Assembly: GCF_004322755.1 (NCBI RefSeq)
Contig: NZ_CP036401.1
Coordinates: forward strand, 5,394,001 to 5,458,000
Direction of reading: 5' to 3'
Origin: Pseudoduganella albidiflava
Lineage (GTDB): Bacteria; Pseudomonadota; Gammaproteobacteria; Burkholderiales; Burkholderiaceae_D
Length of the DNA stretch: 64,000 bases
Shown here: positions 15,284 to 25,274 of the stretch, one piece after another
Position numbering within the stretch: position 1 is the stretch's first letter
How the letters are laid out: every line of letters begins with the position of its first letter
Notes under the pieces: generated by a model
Databases searched by the model: none
The model's input: only the letters and a program-made list of their open reading frames with translations
What the model was told of the DNA's origin: nothing
Made by a program: the position numbers and the translations under genes

Positions 15284-16450
15284 TCACCATGCCCAGATCC
15301 GCGCGCGCCCTTTCGAGCCCGCGCCGGAGGTTAACGTACCTGTCCCGCCCGAATTGCCGTAGCCGGCACCGCCGCCCCCGCCGCCCGGATCCGCTCCCGC
15401 CACCGCGGTGGCATTCGCTGCCGCTCCGGCAGCTCGCGCATATACCCCGCCGTTGCCCGCCTCTTCCGACGTAGTGGCGTCGATGTCGGAGCCGCCGCTA
15501 GCAAAAGTGCTGCCGCCTGTTCCGCCGCCCTTCACGGCATCAATGCCTACCCATGGGACCGGAGCATCGAGGCCGGCCCCTGTTGATCCCGCAATGCCGC
15601 CCTTGCCTCCTTTTGCAGTCAGGTATGAGCCGAACGTTGTATCGCCTCCGTTGTTCCCATTAACGCGACCTTCGCCCACCATCGATACGGCAGCCGCAGC
15701 GGCGGGAATTGTCACCAGGACGCTTGCCGGCAGGGCGGAGGCAAGGAACAATTTCCACTTCCATTGCCCGGGTCCGCCGCCGCGCGCATACCCGTTGTTG
15801 CCCGCCCCCGAGGCCACAGCACCACTAGCCCCTCCAGCCACCAGCTCGACCATCACCCACTTGGCGCGCGGCGGCTTCGTCCAGGTCCCCGACGTGTTGA
15901 ACTCCTGGAAGTGCGTCTCGATCGGGAACTGCCAGCTCGTGCTGACGCCGTTCGTTTCCAGCATCTTGCCGGCCTGACCGGTCTGCGTCGGCACGGTCAC
16001 GTCGGCGCCCTGCTTGCCAGACAGGGTCACGGTCCAGTCGGTGTAGGTGCCAGCGCCCAGGGCGAACGACGATTCCAACACGGTCGCGCCGGTGACCTTG
16101 TTGTAGCTGGTCACCCGGCACATCATGTAAATCGTGTCGACGGCGCTGGTGCGCATCAGCAGAACGAACGTGCCCGGCGTGAATTGCTTCCCGGCCTGCA
16201 ACGTCAGCGCCTTGGTGCCAGTGCCCACCGCCAAGCTAGTCGTACTGGTGGCGGTCCAGCCGGCAGCAGCGCTCGCGGCCATCGAGGCCGACGTGGCGGC
16301 ATTCGCGGCCACGGTGTCGATGTTGTAGACCACAGTCATCACATCAACCAGCATGGGCATCAGCCATTTGCGGTGCCCGCCGTTACTCATATCCCGCGAG
16401 GAGCTTCCGTCGTCGCTATACGTACGGCCATTCACAACAAAGGTTGTCAT
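15284..16450 (-). CDS. Tail fibre/tip protein with glycine-rich C-terminus
   Basis: The 388-residue protein has a helical Ala-rich segment (TVAANAATSASMAASAAAGW) and a beta region with FNTSGTWTKPPRAKWVMVEL, which is the conserved start of the Gly-rich domain found at the end of many tail fibres. It finishes with long Gly-rich stretches (for example AGADPGGGGGGAGYGNSGGT) likely to form polyglycine-II bundles used in host recognition. Its ATG overlaps the upstream stop by one base (TGATG). The Gly-rich tip is the probable receptor-binding part. Confidence 0.75.
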   Translation of the reverse strand: MTTFVVNGRTYSDDGSSSRDMSNGGHRKWLMPMLVDVMTVVYNIDTVAANAATSASMAASAAAGWTATSTTSLAVGTGTKALTLQAGKQFTPGTFVLLMRTSAVDTIYMMCRVTSYNKVTGATVLESSFALGAGTYTDWTVTLSGKQGADVTVPTQTGQAGKMLETNGVSTSWQFPIETHFQEFNTSGTWTKPPRAKWVMVELVAGGASGAVASGAGNNGYARGGGPGQWKWKLFLASALPASVLVTIPAAAAAVSMVGEGRVNGNNGGDTTFGSYLTAKGGKGGIAGSTGAGLDAPVPWVGIDAVKGGGTGGSTFASGGSDIDATTSEEAGNGGVYARAAGAAANATAVAGADPGGGGGGAGYGNSGGTGTLTSGAGSKGRARIWAW

Positions 16451-17301
16451 CAGAGCTCCTCGATCGCGAACGGAACGCTGTGCGTCCGGGGGTATGGATA
16501 GGCGATCGGGCCGAGCTCCGCCATGTGACCGAGCATGCCGTACCGCTGGCACTCCGCCTGGTCTGCGGGATCGGGCAGATAAAGCACCTCGCCCCAAAGA
16601 CCCTGCCGCCGCTGGATCTCATGCACGGTTGCAGCCTCAGTTTTCGTCAGCCAGTCAAGGACAAAGCTGGCTCCCCGCCTGCGGCGCTTGACGGTGCCGA
16701 GCGGGTAGCCGCTGGCGGTTTTGGTAAGTTCAGTGCCATCCATCCAATAGTGCTTCAATCCATAGGACGCGTTGTACCGCGGCTGGAATCCACCGCCAGC
16801 AAACAACCGGCCGATCTGGACATAGCCTGCGGGGTTCGTCGTATCGTCGATGGAAATCGTGACGTATCGAGCATTCAACCAGGTAGGCAGCGCGTGCACG
16901 GCAAGGTAAGGATAGCCCGCATATTCGGCCGGATCGTCGATCGCCCCTTCCCAATACGACGCCGACTCCCATTCCAGCAGGTCGCCATCGAACGTCATGC
17001 CCCACACAGCCTGGAACCCACTTTCGTAGATATCGGCGGCGCCCGGCGTGGTGCCGACCTGGACCCGCCACGACGCATTGATGCTCAGGTTGTGATTGGC
17101 CAGCGCGAACGCCCGGAGGTTGCACACCCGGCCAAAGTCGACCTGGAACCGCGTGCTGGCCAATGCCGTGTCGACGCTGCGCGCCACGATCCATTGTTCA
17201 CGCTTACCGACATTGCTGATTGGCAGTCCAGCCACCCAGCTCCCGAAGTTGAACGTTGCGGTGTCCGCCCGATTGGGGAAACCCAACAGAATATTGCTCA
17301 T
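16450..17301 (-). CDS. Phage tail protein, 283 residues
   Basis: The protein starts MSNILLGFPNRADTATFNFG, and its middle resembles a beta-sandwich with an R-x-F-A-L-A-N-H-N-L-S segment of the kind seen in siphophage distal-tail or tip proteins. It sits between the hub-like gene and the fibre. No enzymatic motif is seen. Its assignment is by position and general composition. Confidence 0.6.
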   Translation of the reverse strand: MSNILLGFPNRADTATFNFGSWVAGLPISNVGKREQWIVARSVDTALASTRFQVDFGRVCNLRAFALANHNLSINASWRVQVGTTPGAADIYESGFQAVWGMTFDGDLLEWESASYWEGAIDDPAEYAGYPYLAVHALPTWLNARYVTISIDDTTNPAGYVQIGRLFAGGGFQPRYNASYGLKHYWMDGTELTKTASGYPLGTVKRRRRGASFVLDWLTKTEAATVHEIQRRQGLWGEVLYLPDPADQAECQRYGMLGHMAELGPIAYPYPRTHSVPFAIEEL

Positions 17302-17302
17302 A

Positions 17303-18778
17303 TCATCCCCATAAAACGTGGTCTACTTTTCCTGCTGCCGTGTCGTACCGCACCGCCACGATCTTGAATAATTTCCCCGCGTCGTATCCGAAACGAGGCA
17401 CCTGCACACACACCACATCGCCAATATCGAGCGCGAGTGTTTCGGCCGAAAGAAGGCTGCTCACGGCAACCTGGTCGCGCGCCTTGAAGAACCAGTCGAC
17501 GTATTTGTCGCGAAGCGCGACCCAAGCCGCGTTGCCCATCAATGGCTGCACGTCCAGCGTGATCGCCTCGGCTGACGGATGCTTCAACCTGATCGCGTCA
17601 TTCGCATAGCTGTAGCTGGCATACCAAGGAGCGCGGGAGAACGTTGTGCGCGTCACGCTGGCCCCTTTGGCCAGCTGCGAGGGCCAGGCTCGACCGGCGT
17701 TGATGCTTACCTTGTACGCCGGCACTGGCGCGCCATCAGGCGGGCTACGTACGAAAGACAGCGTGTTCTGCCTTGTGAAGGTGTAGCTCGGCGCACCACT
17801 CGGCACCGCAAACGCTTTCGCTTCGAATACCCCGAGCCGGTTAAATCCGAAGTAGCTCCCCAGCCGGGCCGCGTTCTGCGTCAGGATGTCGAGGTAGCTT
17901 GTACCAGCTGATTCCACCAGGTGCCCGACCGGGTCGAGGGTGCCGGTTACGGTACCCGTGAACCCCGCTTCAGCCAAGAACGCCGCTAATGTCCACGCCG
18001 CGCCACTGGCCTGCAGGCCAGTCGTGCTGACACGCAGATCCCCGGCCGGGTTTGAGCCCAGGCGCATCACGGTCGGGCCACCGGAATAGACCTGGTATTC
18101 CCCAGGTGCGGGTGCGCTCGCTAGCAACTCCGCGATGCTGGCAGCGGTGCCGCCGCTTAGTTCGATGCCCTGGTCCCACACCGAGAAGCCACCGCCGCAG
18201 CGGCCAGCGCTGATCAGGTACGTTTGAGCCGTCTCGTTTATCAGTTGGGGCGGCGGGTAGCCAACCTGGCCGAGGAGGCGCTGTTTCGATTCGCCGGCCA
18301 ATGCCGCCGGGCCTTCGATGCCCCCGGTGCCGGCGAACGTTGCATTTAGCACGGGTTTTTCCAGCAGCTGCAGGTCGTCACGCAGACGCAGACGCACCTC
18401 CGTGTAGTCCATCACGGCCCCTTCCATCGTGGCCACGAATACGGTCGTGAAGTCTGCCGGGTACGCTGCGCCCTGCTCGCCCCAGCGCAGCGTGAAGGCC
18501 CGGCCGTCGAAACCATACTCGCGCCAGGCATCGAACACACCATCCCCGTTGAACAGTACCGCCTCGCCGAACGCGGGCCGCACCGCTCCGAACGTGCGGT
18601 TCCCGCTGAACATCTCGCGGCGGTAGCTGCCCGGGTTCAGCAGGCAAGGCCGCACTGGCGTGTTGGCCGGCATGTCGGTCGGCCGCGTCGTGAATCCATC
18701 GCCGTTTGTCACGTAGAACGTTTTCGTGGCGCCGGTGGCGTCGATGGCCGCCGTGATCTCAGCTACAAACACTTTCAC
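17303..18778 (-). CDS. Tail tip/baseplate hub-like protein, 491 residues
   Basis: It follows the tape measure gene directly (4-base overlap) and starts MKVFVAEITAAIDATGATKT. It is long, beta-rich and free of membrane segments. It has repeated YDAG/FGYD-type motifs toward the C-terminus (VPRFGYDAGKLFKIVAVRYD), like hub proteins that carry a late OB-type or FN-like domain. The position after the tape measure fits a baseplate or central hub component. The family cannot be named with certainty. Confidence 0.6.
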   Translation of the reverse strand: MKVFVAEITAAIDATGATKTFYVTNGDGFTTRPTDMPANTPVRPCLLNPGSYRREMFSGNRTFGAVRPAFGEAVLFNGDGVFDAWREYGFDGRAFTLRWGEQGAAYPADFTTVFVATMEGAVMDYTEVRLRLRDDLQLLEKPVLNATFAGTGGIEGPAALAGESKQRLLGQVGYPPPQLINETAQTYLISAGRCGGGFSVWDQGIELSGGTAASIAELLASAPAPGEYQVYSGGPTVMRLGSNPAGDLRVSTTGLQASGAAWTLAAFLAEAGFTGTVTGTLDPVGHLVESAGTSYLDILTQNAARLGSYFGFNRLGVFEAKAFAVPSGAPSYTFTRQNTLSFVRSPPDGAPVPAYKVSINAGRAWPSQLAKGASVTRTTFSRAPWYASYSYANDAIRLKHPSAEAITLDVQPLMGNAAWVALRDKYVDWFFKARDQVAVSSLLSAETLALDIGDVVCVQVPRFGYDAGKLFKIVAVRYDTAAGKVDHVLWG

Positions 18779-21700
18779 ACGCGGGCCTCTTCCATCCGTG
18801 CGCTGTTGACGATCTGCGCCAGCTTCGCATTCGCATCGTCCATTTTGGCCAAGGTCGTCGTCGCTACGGCAGATGCTTGCGCGATCTGCGCTTCCAGCTT
18901 CGCAACGATTTGCTTTTGCTGTTCGATTTGCGCCTGCGCCAAAGCCAGTTGCTTGTTCACTGTCTCCTGCTGGCGGGCCTCCCGCTCGGCCAGGCCAGCA
19001 TCGAGCCGGCCCATTGCATCGACGGTCAGCTCGCTGGACAACTTCACGCTTGCATCAACCGTATGCAGGACTTCCAACTGGTCGTTGAGAGCATCGAGCT
19101 GTGGGTCGTAGTCTGCCGTAGCAACCGCGTCAATCGAGTCCATCACCGATTCAAAAATATCTACAAAGCCAGAAGATGAACCGAAGTAGTCCCGCGCTTC
19201 TTCGATATACGCTTGTGCATTGCCGGTGAAGTTTGATATGGCATCCGCGTTGCCAGCCTCCACACCTTCCAGTGTGCGCTTGTAAAGAGCGGCGGCCGCA
19301 TCCAGCTGATCCTCATTGCTGAGCGGCGAAAGGTCACTGAATCGCATGCTGCCGGTGAACTGCGCCAGTTCCTGCGCCATCGATTTCAGCTGCTTATACC
19401 CATCAATCTGGGTCTGGATCGTATTTGTCGCAGTTGCGTCGAGGTCTTCCGAAAGCGCGACCTGTTCCTTGATTCGATCGGTGATGACGGACTGCAGTTG
19501 CGCCGCTACTTCCGATGGATCGCTCGCGGTACCCAGTTGGCTGAAAAGCTCCTCTTCCCTGCCACGCAGTGCCGCGAGGCGATCGGCTGGCGTCATCCCG
19601 GCCAGCTGCGCGCTGCGGATCGATGCCTGGACGGACGCGCGGGAATTCTGGATTCCCGCGAGCCCATCCATCGCTGCCTTCAGCACATCCTGAATGCTCT
19701 TGTCGACAGCTCCCATGATCTGGGCCAGGCTGTCACCCAGGCGCTCGACGTTCGCCTGCGCCTCATCGCGGTCGGCCGTGTATTCCACAATGGCTGCCGT
19801 CTCTTTATTCAGCGCGGCGAGCCGGTCGTACAAAGCCACGGTCGATTCCGCCATGCCGGCCGTATCGAGCGCGCGGATTTCTGCCTCGTTCATGCGCCCC
19901 CGAAGGACCGCGTCGATCTGGGTTTGCAGATCCGCGTTCGCCGAGGCCAAGGAGTCACTTGCCGTCTTGGCGCTCTCAGCCGCCACGACCTGGTCATACA
20001 GGGCAAGGTTGCTGCCATCGATCGCGGCGCGCTGCCGCTCCTGCAGCTGCACAGATGTCAAGGTCGCTGCATCGAGCCTGTCTTGCAGACCAGTACGCTC
20101 GTCGGCAATATCTTGCGCCGACCGAGTCAGATCCTCGATCGCTTCATGCGTTGCGGCGAAAGCTGATTCCAGCGACATCAGCGCCGCATACTGTTCCGCG
20201 CCAGCTTGAGTCGTTTTATCCAGGCCCAGCACCACGTCTTTGAACTGGTCGCGGGTCGTCACGCTGGCCAACCCCATGCTAGCCAACTGCTCGGTGACAT
20301 AACTCTGCACCGGAGCGAGACGCTCGGCCTCGGTCAGGTAGTTCTCCGCGAACGATGCAGTGCTTTCCTCGACCTGGTCGATCCCGCCCATCAGTGCGAT
20401 GAGTTGCTCACGCGCCGCCAGGCTCGACAGGCCGACTGCGCCGAAGCTATCGCCTGTCGACGTCAGCGCAGCATCGAGCCGGCCATAGTCGGATGCGAGG
20501 CGCACCACGGTTTCCGCATATCCCTCCCCTACCTGCCGGAAGCCATCGAGTTCCGGGAATACCGCCTCGGCCATGTCATCCATGGCCTTCGAGAGCACGG
20601 CATTCAGGGCCTCGGTCAGCTCGTCGCCCGACAGTCCCTTGAGCGAGACTTTCGTCATGTCAATCGACAAGCCGTCGAGCACATTGGTAACGTGGTCGGC
20701 ACCGACGCCCAGGCTATCGGCAGCCGCGGCGAGTGCACCTTCGACGTTGGTGAAAATAAGCGCGAACTGGCTCGACAGCTCATCGCTCAGCGCCTGTGTC
20801 TGGGTCGACGTGGAGCTGCTCTTGATTGCACCGAACAGCTTTTTCTTGACCGTTTCGATGGTGGCGTATTGCTCATAGCCAACACCAGACTGCAGATCAT
20901 TTACCGAGCCACCGAACTGGATACCGGAGTCGATCACCGTGCTTTTGCTCAACCCGAGGATTGCCGACGCGACCTTGGTCATCAGGTCGCCCATCGGACC
21001 AATGCCTGCGCCGTAGTAGGTGGACGTCAGCGCGTGCTGCCCAACCGCTCCGCGATTGGCCGTGGTGCCGGTCGATGCAAAATCGCCTGTCGCCACGGTA
21101 GCATCCTGGACAATCAGGCCGGTCAGTCCAGTCATCGCCGCATCGATCGACCGAAGCGCCATCAACATTTCCTTGTTGATGGGGATGAGATCTCCTGAAT
21201 TCTCTTCGAGGAGCTCAATGGAGTTGGCGATCGATTTCGACTGCGCTTCGCTATCTCCGAGCACGCTGCCCGTGCCTTGCTTGGCCTGGACCTCGGCGGC
21301 CGATTGGCCGCTGCTTCCCGATCCGCCACTGCCGCCGCCGCTGATGGCAACGCCCAGGCCTGCGACAATCGCGGCCATTGCTGCCATTCGAGCGAAGGCC
21401 GAATACGGATCACCCGTGCCTTGGTTCAGCACCGCCGCGATACCCTTTGGCACCAGCTCGGCCATGGTCTGGGCCAGCTCGGCGGCATGGAACACCTTCG
21501 ACACGGCCATCAAGGTCTGGTACCCCTTGCTCTGCTCTCCGAAAAAACCCGCAGCAGCACCGGCCATGTCGCCGTATCCAGCGAGCTGGTTTTTCGTCTC
21601 GCGGTCGTTCAGCTCAGCTACGGCCTTCTGGTAGCCCATCTGGTCCAGCTGCTTGGAGTTCAGGGCCTCCAGGGCGTTTTTCCGCTGCTTGTCGATCTCA

Positions 21701-23553
21701 GCCTGCCGCTTGCCGTAGCCGTCCAGTATCCCTGTCACTTTGGAAATTGCCTCGCCAGCGCTGCCGAACGCTTCCCTCAGCGATTCGCCAAATGTCTGCG
21801 CCTTGGCCGGATCGAGAAATGCGTTGAGGTCGTCGAGCGCTTTTTTCGAGGATTCCAATCCCTCGACCGCGCTCAACGCTTCGGCGTTACGCTTCTTTGC
21901 AGCGATCAATGCGTCGAGGTCTTCGATCTGCTTTTCGGTCAACTTGCTGGCATCCTGCTGTGCACGCTGCTCTTCGAGTCTTGCGACTTCAAGCTCTTCG
22001 ATTTCCCCCTTCGACAAGCCGAACGTGGCGGCCAGGCGCTCATTCGCCGCAGCCTCCTCCACGGCGGCCTTGACCTTCTTCGTGCTTTCCTCCGCAGCTT
22101 GCTTAGTCTGCTTGGCTGCCTCGCGGGTGCCGTCAACGACTTTCTGCATCGTATCGAGCTGCTGCAGCTGCGTGACCAAACCGGCCGCCTCCGCTTCCGT
22201 GAGATTCACAGTCCCGTTCAGGCGGCCCTGCTGGATCTTGGCAATTTCCTTCTCTGAATCACTCAGCTCGCGGCCTGCATCGATCTCGGCCTGCAGCAGC
22301 GCGAGGCGATCCGCTACGGACTTGTTGAGCGATTCATAGTCGCTCCGCGCACTGGCGACGTCCGCCGATCCTTCGCCCGCTCCGCTCGACTGATAGGTCA
22401 GCGGGCGTTTTTTTGGGGCCGGCGCGTCGGGCTTCGCCGCGGCGCGATCGGCCACACGTTTGAGAAATGCCTGCTCGAACTGATTTGCAGGCACCTCCCA
22501 TAAAGCAGCCAGGCTCCGATTGGATTCTTCGACAACAGCATTGCGTTCGGCGAGCCCCTTCATCATCGCCTCATTCGGTGACTTCCCGTTCGCCCAGGCT
22601 TCGATAGCGGCGATTGGGTTGGCATTCGCCAGTACAGTGTTGGCCAGCTTCACATCCGCCCACACGGCCTGGAAACTGCCGGAGATCGCCTTCATAAGCC
22701 TCCAGGACAACGCCGCAACGTCGGCAACACGGGCCAATCCAACACCCAGATCATCGGCCCATTGCGTAACGTCATTGCCCGCGAGATCATCTGCCGACTT
22801 TCCGGTATCGATGAAGGCGCCGAGCAGGTCGTTCACCGCAGGCAACGCGGCCACTGTGATCTCCGTTGCCAGGCTCAGCAGCTTCGCGCGCAGCTCACCG
22901 GTCTGGTCCTGGAACCGCGCAGCCTGGTCGACCGCGTCCTGAGTGACGCCAGTAAACCGCTCAATGCTGCCAGCTGTGTCATTCAGAAATGGCATCAGAT
23001 CCGCACCCGATTTCCCCAAGGCGTCATTTACCAGGGCGGCCTTCGCAGCTCCGTCTTCGTAGTCCTGAAGATTCTTTGAAATATCGATGAAGACTTCCGC
23101 AGGATCGCGCATATTCCCGGCCGCATCCTTGGCCGAAATGCCAAGCGTCTTCAGGGCTTTATGCACCTTGCTCGAATCCTCGTCAGCGGCCGCCATGCCC
23201 TTGGCCAGCTTGGTCACGGCACTGTCGACGCCTGCAAAGTCCTGGCCGAACGTTTGCGCCACCTGCTGCAGACGCGACAGCGTCTCCACCGAAGAACCGG
23301 TTTTCTGTGCCAGATCGTCCAGCGCGGCCAGGTCGTTGATCGCGTTGTTCATAGCGCCCAATGCCGCATCCAGCGTCACAACCGTGGCGACTACGCCAAC
23401 AACACGCTGGCCGATACCAGTGAGCGCCTCGCTCAGCTGCGCCCCGCTCATGCCAACGTTTTGCAAAGAACCCGACGCCGATGCGCGCAGGCGCTCGAAT
23501 TCTTCGATTGCCTGCCTTGCCACTGCAGTGATGATTACGCGTGTTTCAGCCAT
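18775..23553 (-). CDS. Tail tape measure protein, 1592 residues
   Basis: This largest gene sets tail length. The N-terminal part (VGVVATVVTLDAALGAMNNA, ALDDLAQKTGSSVETLSRLQ) is the standard tape-measure opening. The centre contains hydrophobic segments (AGAAAGFFGEQSKGYQTLMA, MAAMAAIVAGLGVAISGG) that insert in the membrane during DNA ejection, and the rest is mostly coiled coil with an Ala/Gln/Glu-rich C-terminus (QAQIEQQKQIVAKLEAQIAQ). By the lambda rule of about 1.5 angstroms per residue, a tail of roughly 200-240 nm is implied, an estimate only. Its start overlaps the GT frame. Confidence 0.92.
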   Translation of the reverse strand: MAETRVIITAVARQAIEEFERLRASASGSLQNVGMSGAQLSEALTGIGQRVVGVVATVVTLDAALGAMNNAINDLAALDDLAQKTGSSVETLSRLQQVAQTFGQDFAGVDSAVTKLAKGMAAADEDSSKVHKALKTLGISAKDAAGNMRDPAEVFIDISKNLQDYEDGAAKAALVNDALGKSGADLMPFLNDTAGSIERFTGVTQDAVDQAARFQDQTGELRAKLLSLATEITVAALPAVNDLLGAFIDTGKSADDLAGNDVTQWADDLGVGLARVADVAALSWRLMKAISGSFQAVWADVKLANTVLANANPIAAIEAWANGKSPNEAMMKGLAERNAVVEESNRSLAALWEVPANQFEQAFLKRVADRAAAKPDAPAPKKRPLTYQSSGAGEGSADVASARSDYESLNKSVADRLALLQAEIDAGRELSDSEKEIAKIQQGRLNGTVNLTEAEAAGLVTQLQQLDTMQKVVDGTREAAKQTKQAAEESTKKVKAAVEEAAANERLAATFGLSKGEIEELEVARLEEQRAQQDASKLTEKQIEDLDALIAAKKRNAEALSAVEGLESSKKALDDLNAFLDPAKAQTFGESLREAFGSAGEAISKVTGILDGYGKRQAEIDKQRKNALEALNSKQLDQMGYQKAVAELNDRETKNQLAGYGDMAGAAAGFFGEQSKGYQTLMAVSKVFHAAELAQTMAELVPKGIAAVLNQGTGDPYSAFARMAAMAAIVAGLGVAISGGGSGGSGSSGQSAAEVQAKQGTGSVLGDSEAQSKSIANSIELLEENSGDLIPINKEMLMALRSIDAAMTGLTGLIVQDATVATGDFASTGTTANRGAVGQHALTSTYYGAGIGPMGDLMTKVASAILGLSKSTVIDSGIQFGGSVNDLQSGVGYEQYATIETVKKKLFGAIKSSSTSTQTQALSDELSSQFALIFTNVEGALAAAADSLGVGADHVTNVLDGLSIDMTKVSLKGLSGDELTEALNAVLSKAMDDMAEAVFPELDGFRQVGEGYAETVVRLASDYGRLDAALTSTGDSFGAVGLSSLAAREQLIALMGGIDQVEESTASFAENYLTEAERLAPVQSYVTEQLASMGLASVTTRDQFKDVVLGLDKTTQAGAEQYAALMSLESAFAATHEAIEDLTRSAQDIADERTGLQDRLDAATLTSVQLQERQRAAIDGSNLALYDQVVAAESAKTASDSLASANADLQTQIDAVLRGRMNEAEIRALDTAGMAESTVALYDRLAALNKETAAIVEYTADRDEAQANVERLGDSLAQIMGAVDKSIQDVLKAAMDGLAGIQNSRASVQASIRSAQLAGMTPADRLAALRGREEELFSQLGTASDPSEVAAQLQSVITDRIKEQVALSEDLDATATNTIQTQIDGYKQLKSMAQELAQFTGSMRFSDLSPLSNEDQLDAAAALYKRTLEGVEAGNADAISNFTGNAQAYIEEARDYFGSSSGFVDIFESVMDSIDAVATADYDPQLDALNDQLEVLHTVDASVKLSSELTVDAMGRLDAGLAEREARQQETVNKQLALAQAQIEQQKQIVAKLEAQIAQASAVATTTLAKMDDANAKLAQIVNSARMEEARV

Positions 23554-24264
23554 TTTTCTGTCGTCGCTCTTCCCACGCCGATAGCGCGGCGCGTTCCATG
23601 ACTTGTAAATCGATCAGCATTTGCTTGCGCGCGTGCCGCTCTACCGTGTACCGCAACATGACCTCGACGCCCGGGTAGTTCAGGCCAGTGCGCACGCCTT
23701 CCGCAAAAAGCCATTGGGTGCCGCATCGGTGGAACAGGCTCCAGACCTCGACATGCTCCGGCCAGAGGTATAGGGGATCCACCCTCTGGACTGCCGCTGA
23801 ACCTGCACGAGTGAGGCCCCAGGCAGCGAGTGCATCGTCGACGACCTCTTGGTCGCGCTCTTCCCGGGCCTGGTCGTACAGCTCACCTGCAGCCCAGGCG
23901 CGCGCGACCCCGGTTAGTTTTTTGCCTTTGCGCCGTTTTCAGCGGTGTACGCGTTGAAGCACAGCAGGCCCATGCCATTGACATTGAGCAGCGCGGACAG
24001 TGCATCGGCACAGAACTCGGCCGGCGTCTCACCGTCTTCTTCCATGACCAGCCGCTGGCCGGCCCAGCCCGTGGTCACTTCCTGCATGAAGTCGGCGAAC
24101 ACCAGCCCTTTGCCATCGAACTTCTCTTTCATCTGGGCTTGATCCGAGCGCTTGCAGGTCAGCGTGAATTTGAACGGCACCGGCTTGCCGGCGGCATCGG
24201 TCAGCTTGCCTTCCACTGGAACGATGACGGTGTCGCTGACGAGGATTCTGTATTTCTTGCTCAT
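23546..24264 (-). CDS. Tail assembly chaperone G-T fusion made by -1 frameshift
   Basis: The zero frame from 24264 stops at 23914, but the codons before the stop read GCA AAA AAC TAA, a perfect A-AAA-AAC slippery heptamer. After a -1 shift the frame continues without a stop (LTGVARAWAAGELYDQAREE and on through WGLTRAGSAAVQRVDPLYLW) into the DUF1799-like domain that ends at 23546, a total of about 239 residues. This is the conserved lambda G/GT arrangement, in which the long form helps load tail-tube subunits on the tape measure. The T part overlaps the tape measure start by 8 bases. Annotating the 78-codon T frame as a free gene (GTG at 23782) would be an artefact. Confidence 0.88.
23914..24264 (-). 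CDS. Tail assembly chaperone G, 116 residues
   Basis: The protein MSKKYRILVSDTVIVPVEGK onward includes FKFTLTCKRSDQAQMKEKFD and LVMEEDGETPAEFCADALSA, the pattern of siphophage tail chaperones that precede the tape measure. It is made in excess over the frameshifted G-T product and keeps tape measure and tube proteins soluble before assembly. It ends in AKAKN at the slippery site. The neighbour upstream is the tail tube gene, 36 bases away. Confidence 0.8.
   Translation of the reverse strand: MSKKYRILVSDTVIVPVEGKLTDAAGKPVPFKFTLTCKRSDQAQMKEKFDGKGLVFADFMQEVTTGWAGQRLVMEEDGETPAEFCADALSALLNVNGMGLLCFNAYTAENGAKAKN
23917..23923 (-). other. A-AAA-AAC slippery heptamer for -1 frameshifting
   Basis: Read on the minus strand, the heptamer AAAAAAC sits in the zero frame as A AAA AAC and is followed at once by the stop TAA. 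Both tRNAs can re-pair after slipping back one base. The placement directly before the stop and the open -1 frame beyond it support a programmed shift. Confidence 0.85.
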
Positions 24265-24299
24265 GGTTTTCCTATGCCGCGCAGGGCGGCTTGATGGGG

Positions 24300-25271
24300 T
24301 TAGAAACTGGTGGTGATGCGGAATTCATCGTTGCCGGATGCCGGCAGCATGCGCAGTTTGTATGCGCACATGCGGGAGCCATTGAGCTCCGCTTTCGTAG
24401 GCTCGGTCAGCTGCACTGCAGGCATGAAGACCATCACGCGATCGTTCACTACGGTGCCGTGCTGAACACCAAGGCTGGTCAGGGCGGCCGCCTTGACGTT
24501 GGCCATGAAGGTAACTTCCTGCGCTGCAGTCAAGTCCAGCTGAACCGAACCGCTTACCTTGCGATCGGTGATCGGCACCGATTCGCCGCCGAGAAGCGAC
24601 TGGAACTGCGCAGCGATGCCCAGGTCGACCGTCAGGCCCTGGCTTGGGTACTGCTGCCCGCCGACCAGCGCGGGAGCCGTTGCAGTTGCGTGCGTGGCGT
24701 CGAAGGTCAGGTCACCCGAGTTTGCGTCGACAACGATTTGCGGCACGCGCCAAGCCGTCAACGTCGTCGACGGCATGGCTGCCGCGCTGATACCGCCATC
24801 GATCGCGACGAACTTGAACGAGATGACCGGCTTCTTACCGACGGAAAGATCGAGCGTTGCGGTGCCGCGTGCGCCCAAGCCCTTGTGCAGCACGCCATCG
24901 TCGTACCAGTAAATGGTTGCCGATTCGAAGCCGGTCGAGATAGGCGTGTAATCGACGCGAATCCCTGCCGTAATCGTTTCAGCGAAACCGATAGCACGCA
25001 TCAGCGGTCCCCAGGCCGGTGCAGTACCAGCGGTCCCGGAGCCAACCAGCTCGACGTCGAAGCCCATCTCCACATGACGACTGCCGAGAAGCTGTTCCGA
25101 GTTGCCGAGATAGGGGCGGATGATGTCGCGCTCGACACTATCTGCACTCAGCGGGCTGATGCTGAGGTTGCTCACCAGGAGCGCATTGGCGGCGCCAGTC
25201 GGCAAGGCATCCACGCCATACGTGGCTTCCAGTTTCGCCAGGATGGCGGTATTGCGGATCAAACGTGCCAT
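24300..25271 (-). CDS. Major tail tube protein
   Basis: The 323-residue protein starts MARLIRNTAILAKLEATYGV and has a long beta-rich body with repeated T-x-D-L-S-V/G-T-A-T-L-D-L strands (RGTATLDLSVGKKPVISFKF), which is typical of phage tail tube subunits (V-type). The tail tube forms the conduit for DNA. It lies just upstream of the G/GT chaperone, as in lambda. No Ig-like C-terminal extension is evident. The ribosome-binding site is AAGGAG in the 4-base-spaced upstream gene end. Confidence 0.75.
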   Translation of the reverse strand: MARLIRNTAILAKLEATYGVDALPTGAANALLVSNLSISPLSADSVERDIIRPYLGNSEQLLGSRHVEMGFDVELVGSGTAGTAPAWGPLMRAIGFAETITAGIRVDYTPISTGFESATIYWYDDGVLHKGLGARGTATLDLSVGKKPVISFKFVAIDGGISAAAMPSTTLTAWRVPQIVVDANSGDLTFDATHATATAPALVGGQQYPSQGLTVDLGIAAQFQSLLGGESVPITDRKVSGSVQLDLTAAQEVTFMANVKAAALTSLGVQHGTVVNDRVMVFMPAVQLTEPTKAELNGSRMCAYKLRMLPASGNDEFRITTSF

Positions 25272-25274
25272 CAG

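Noticed and set aside
23546..23782. An independent 78-residue gene with GTG start
   Set aside because: The -1 frame is continuous with the upstream chaperone through a slippery heptamer; no ribosome-binding site precedes the GTG.
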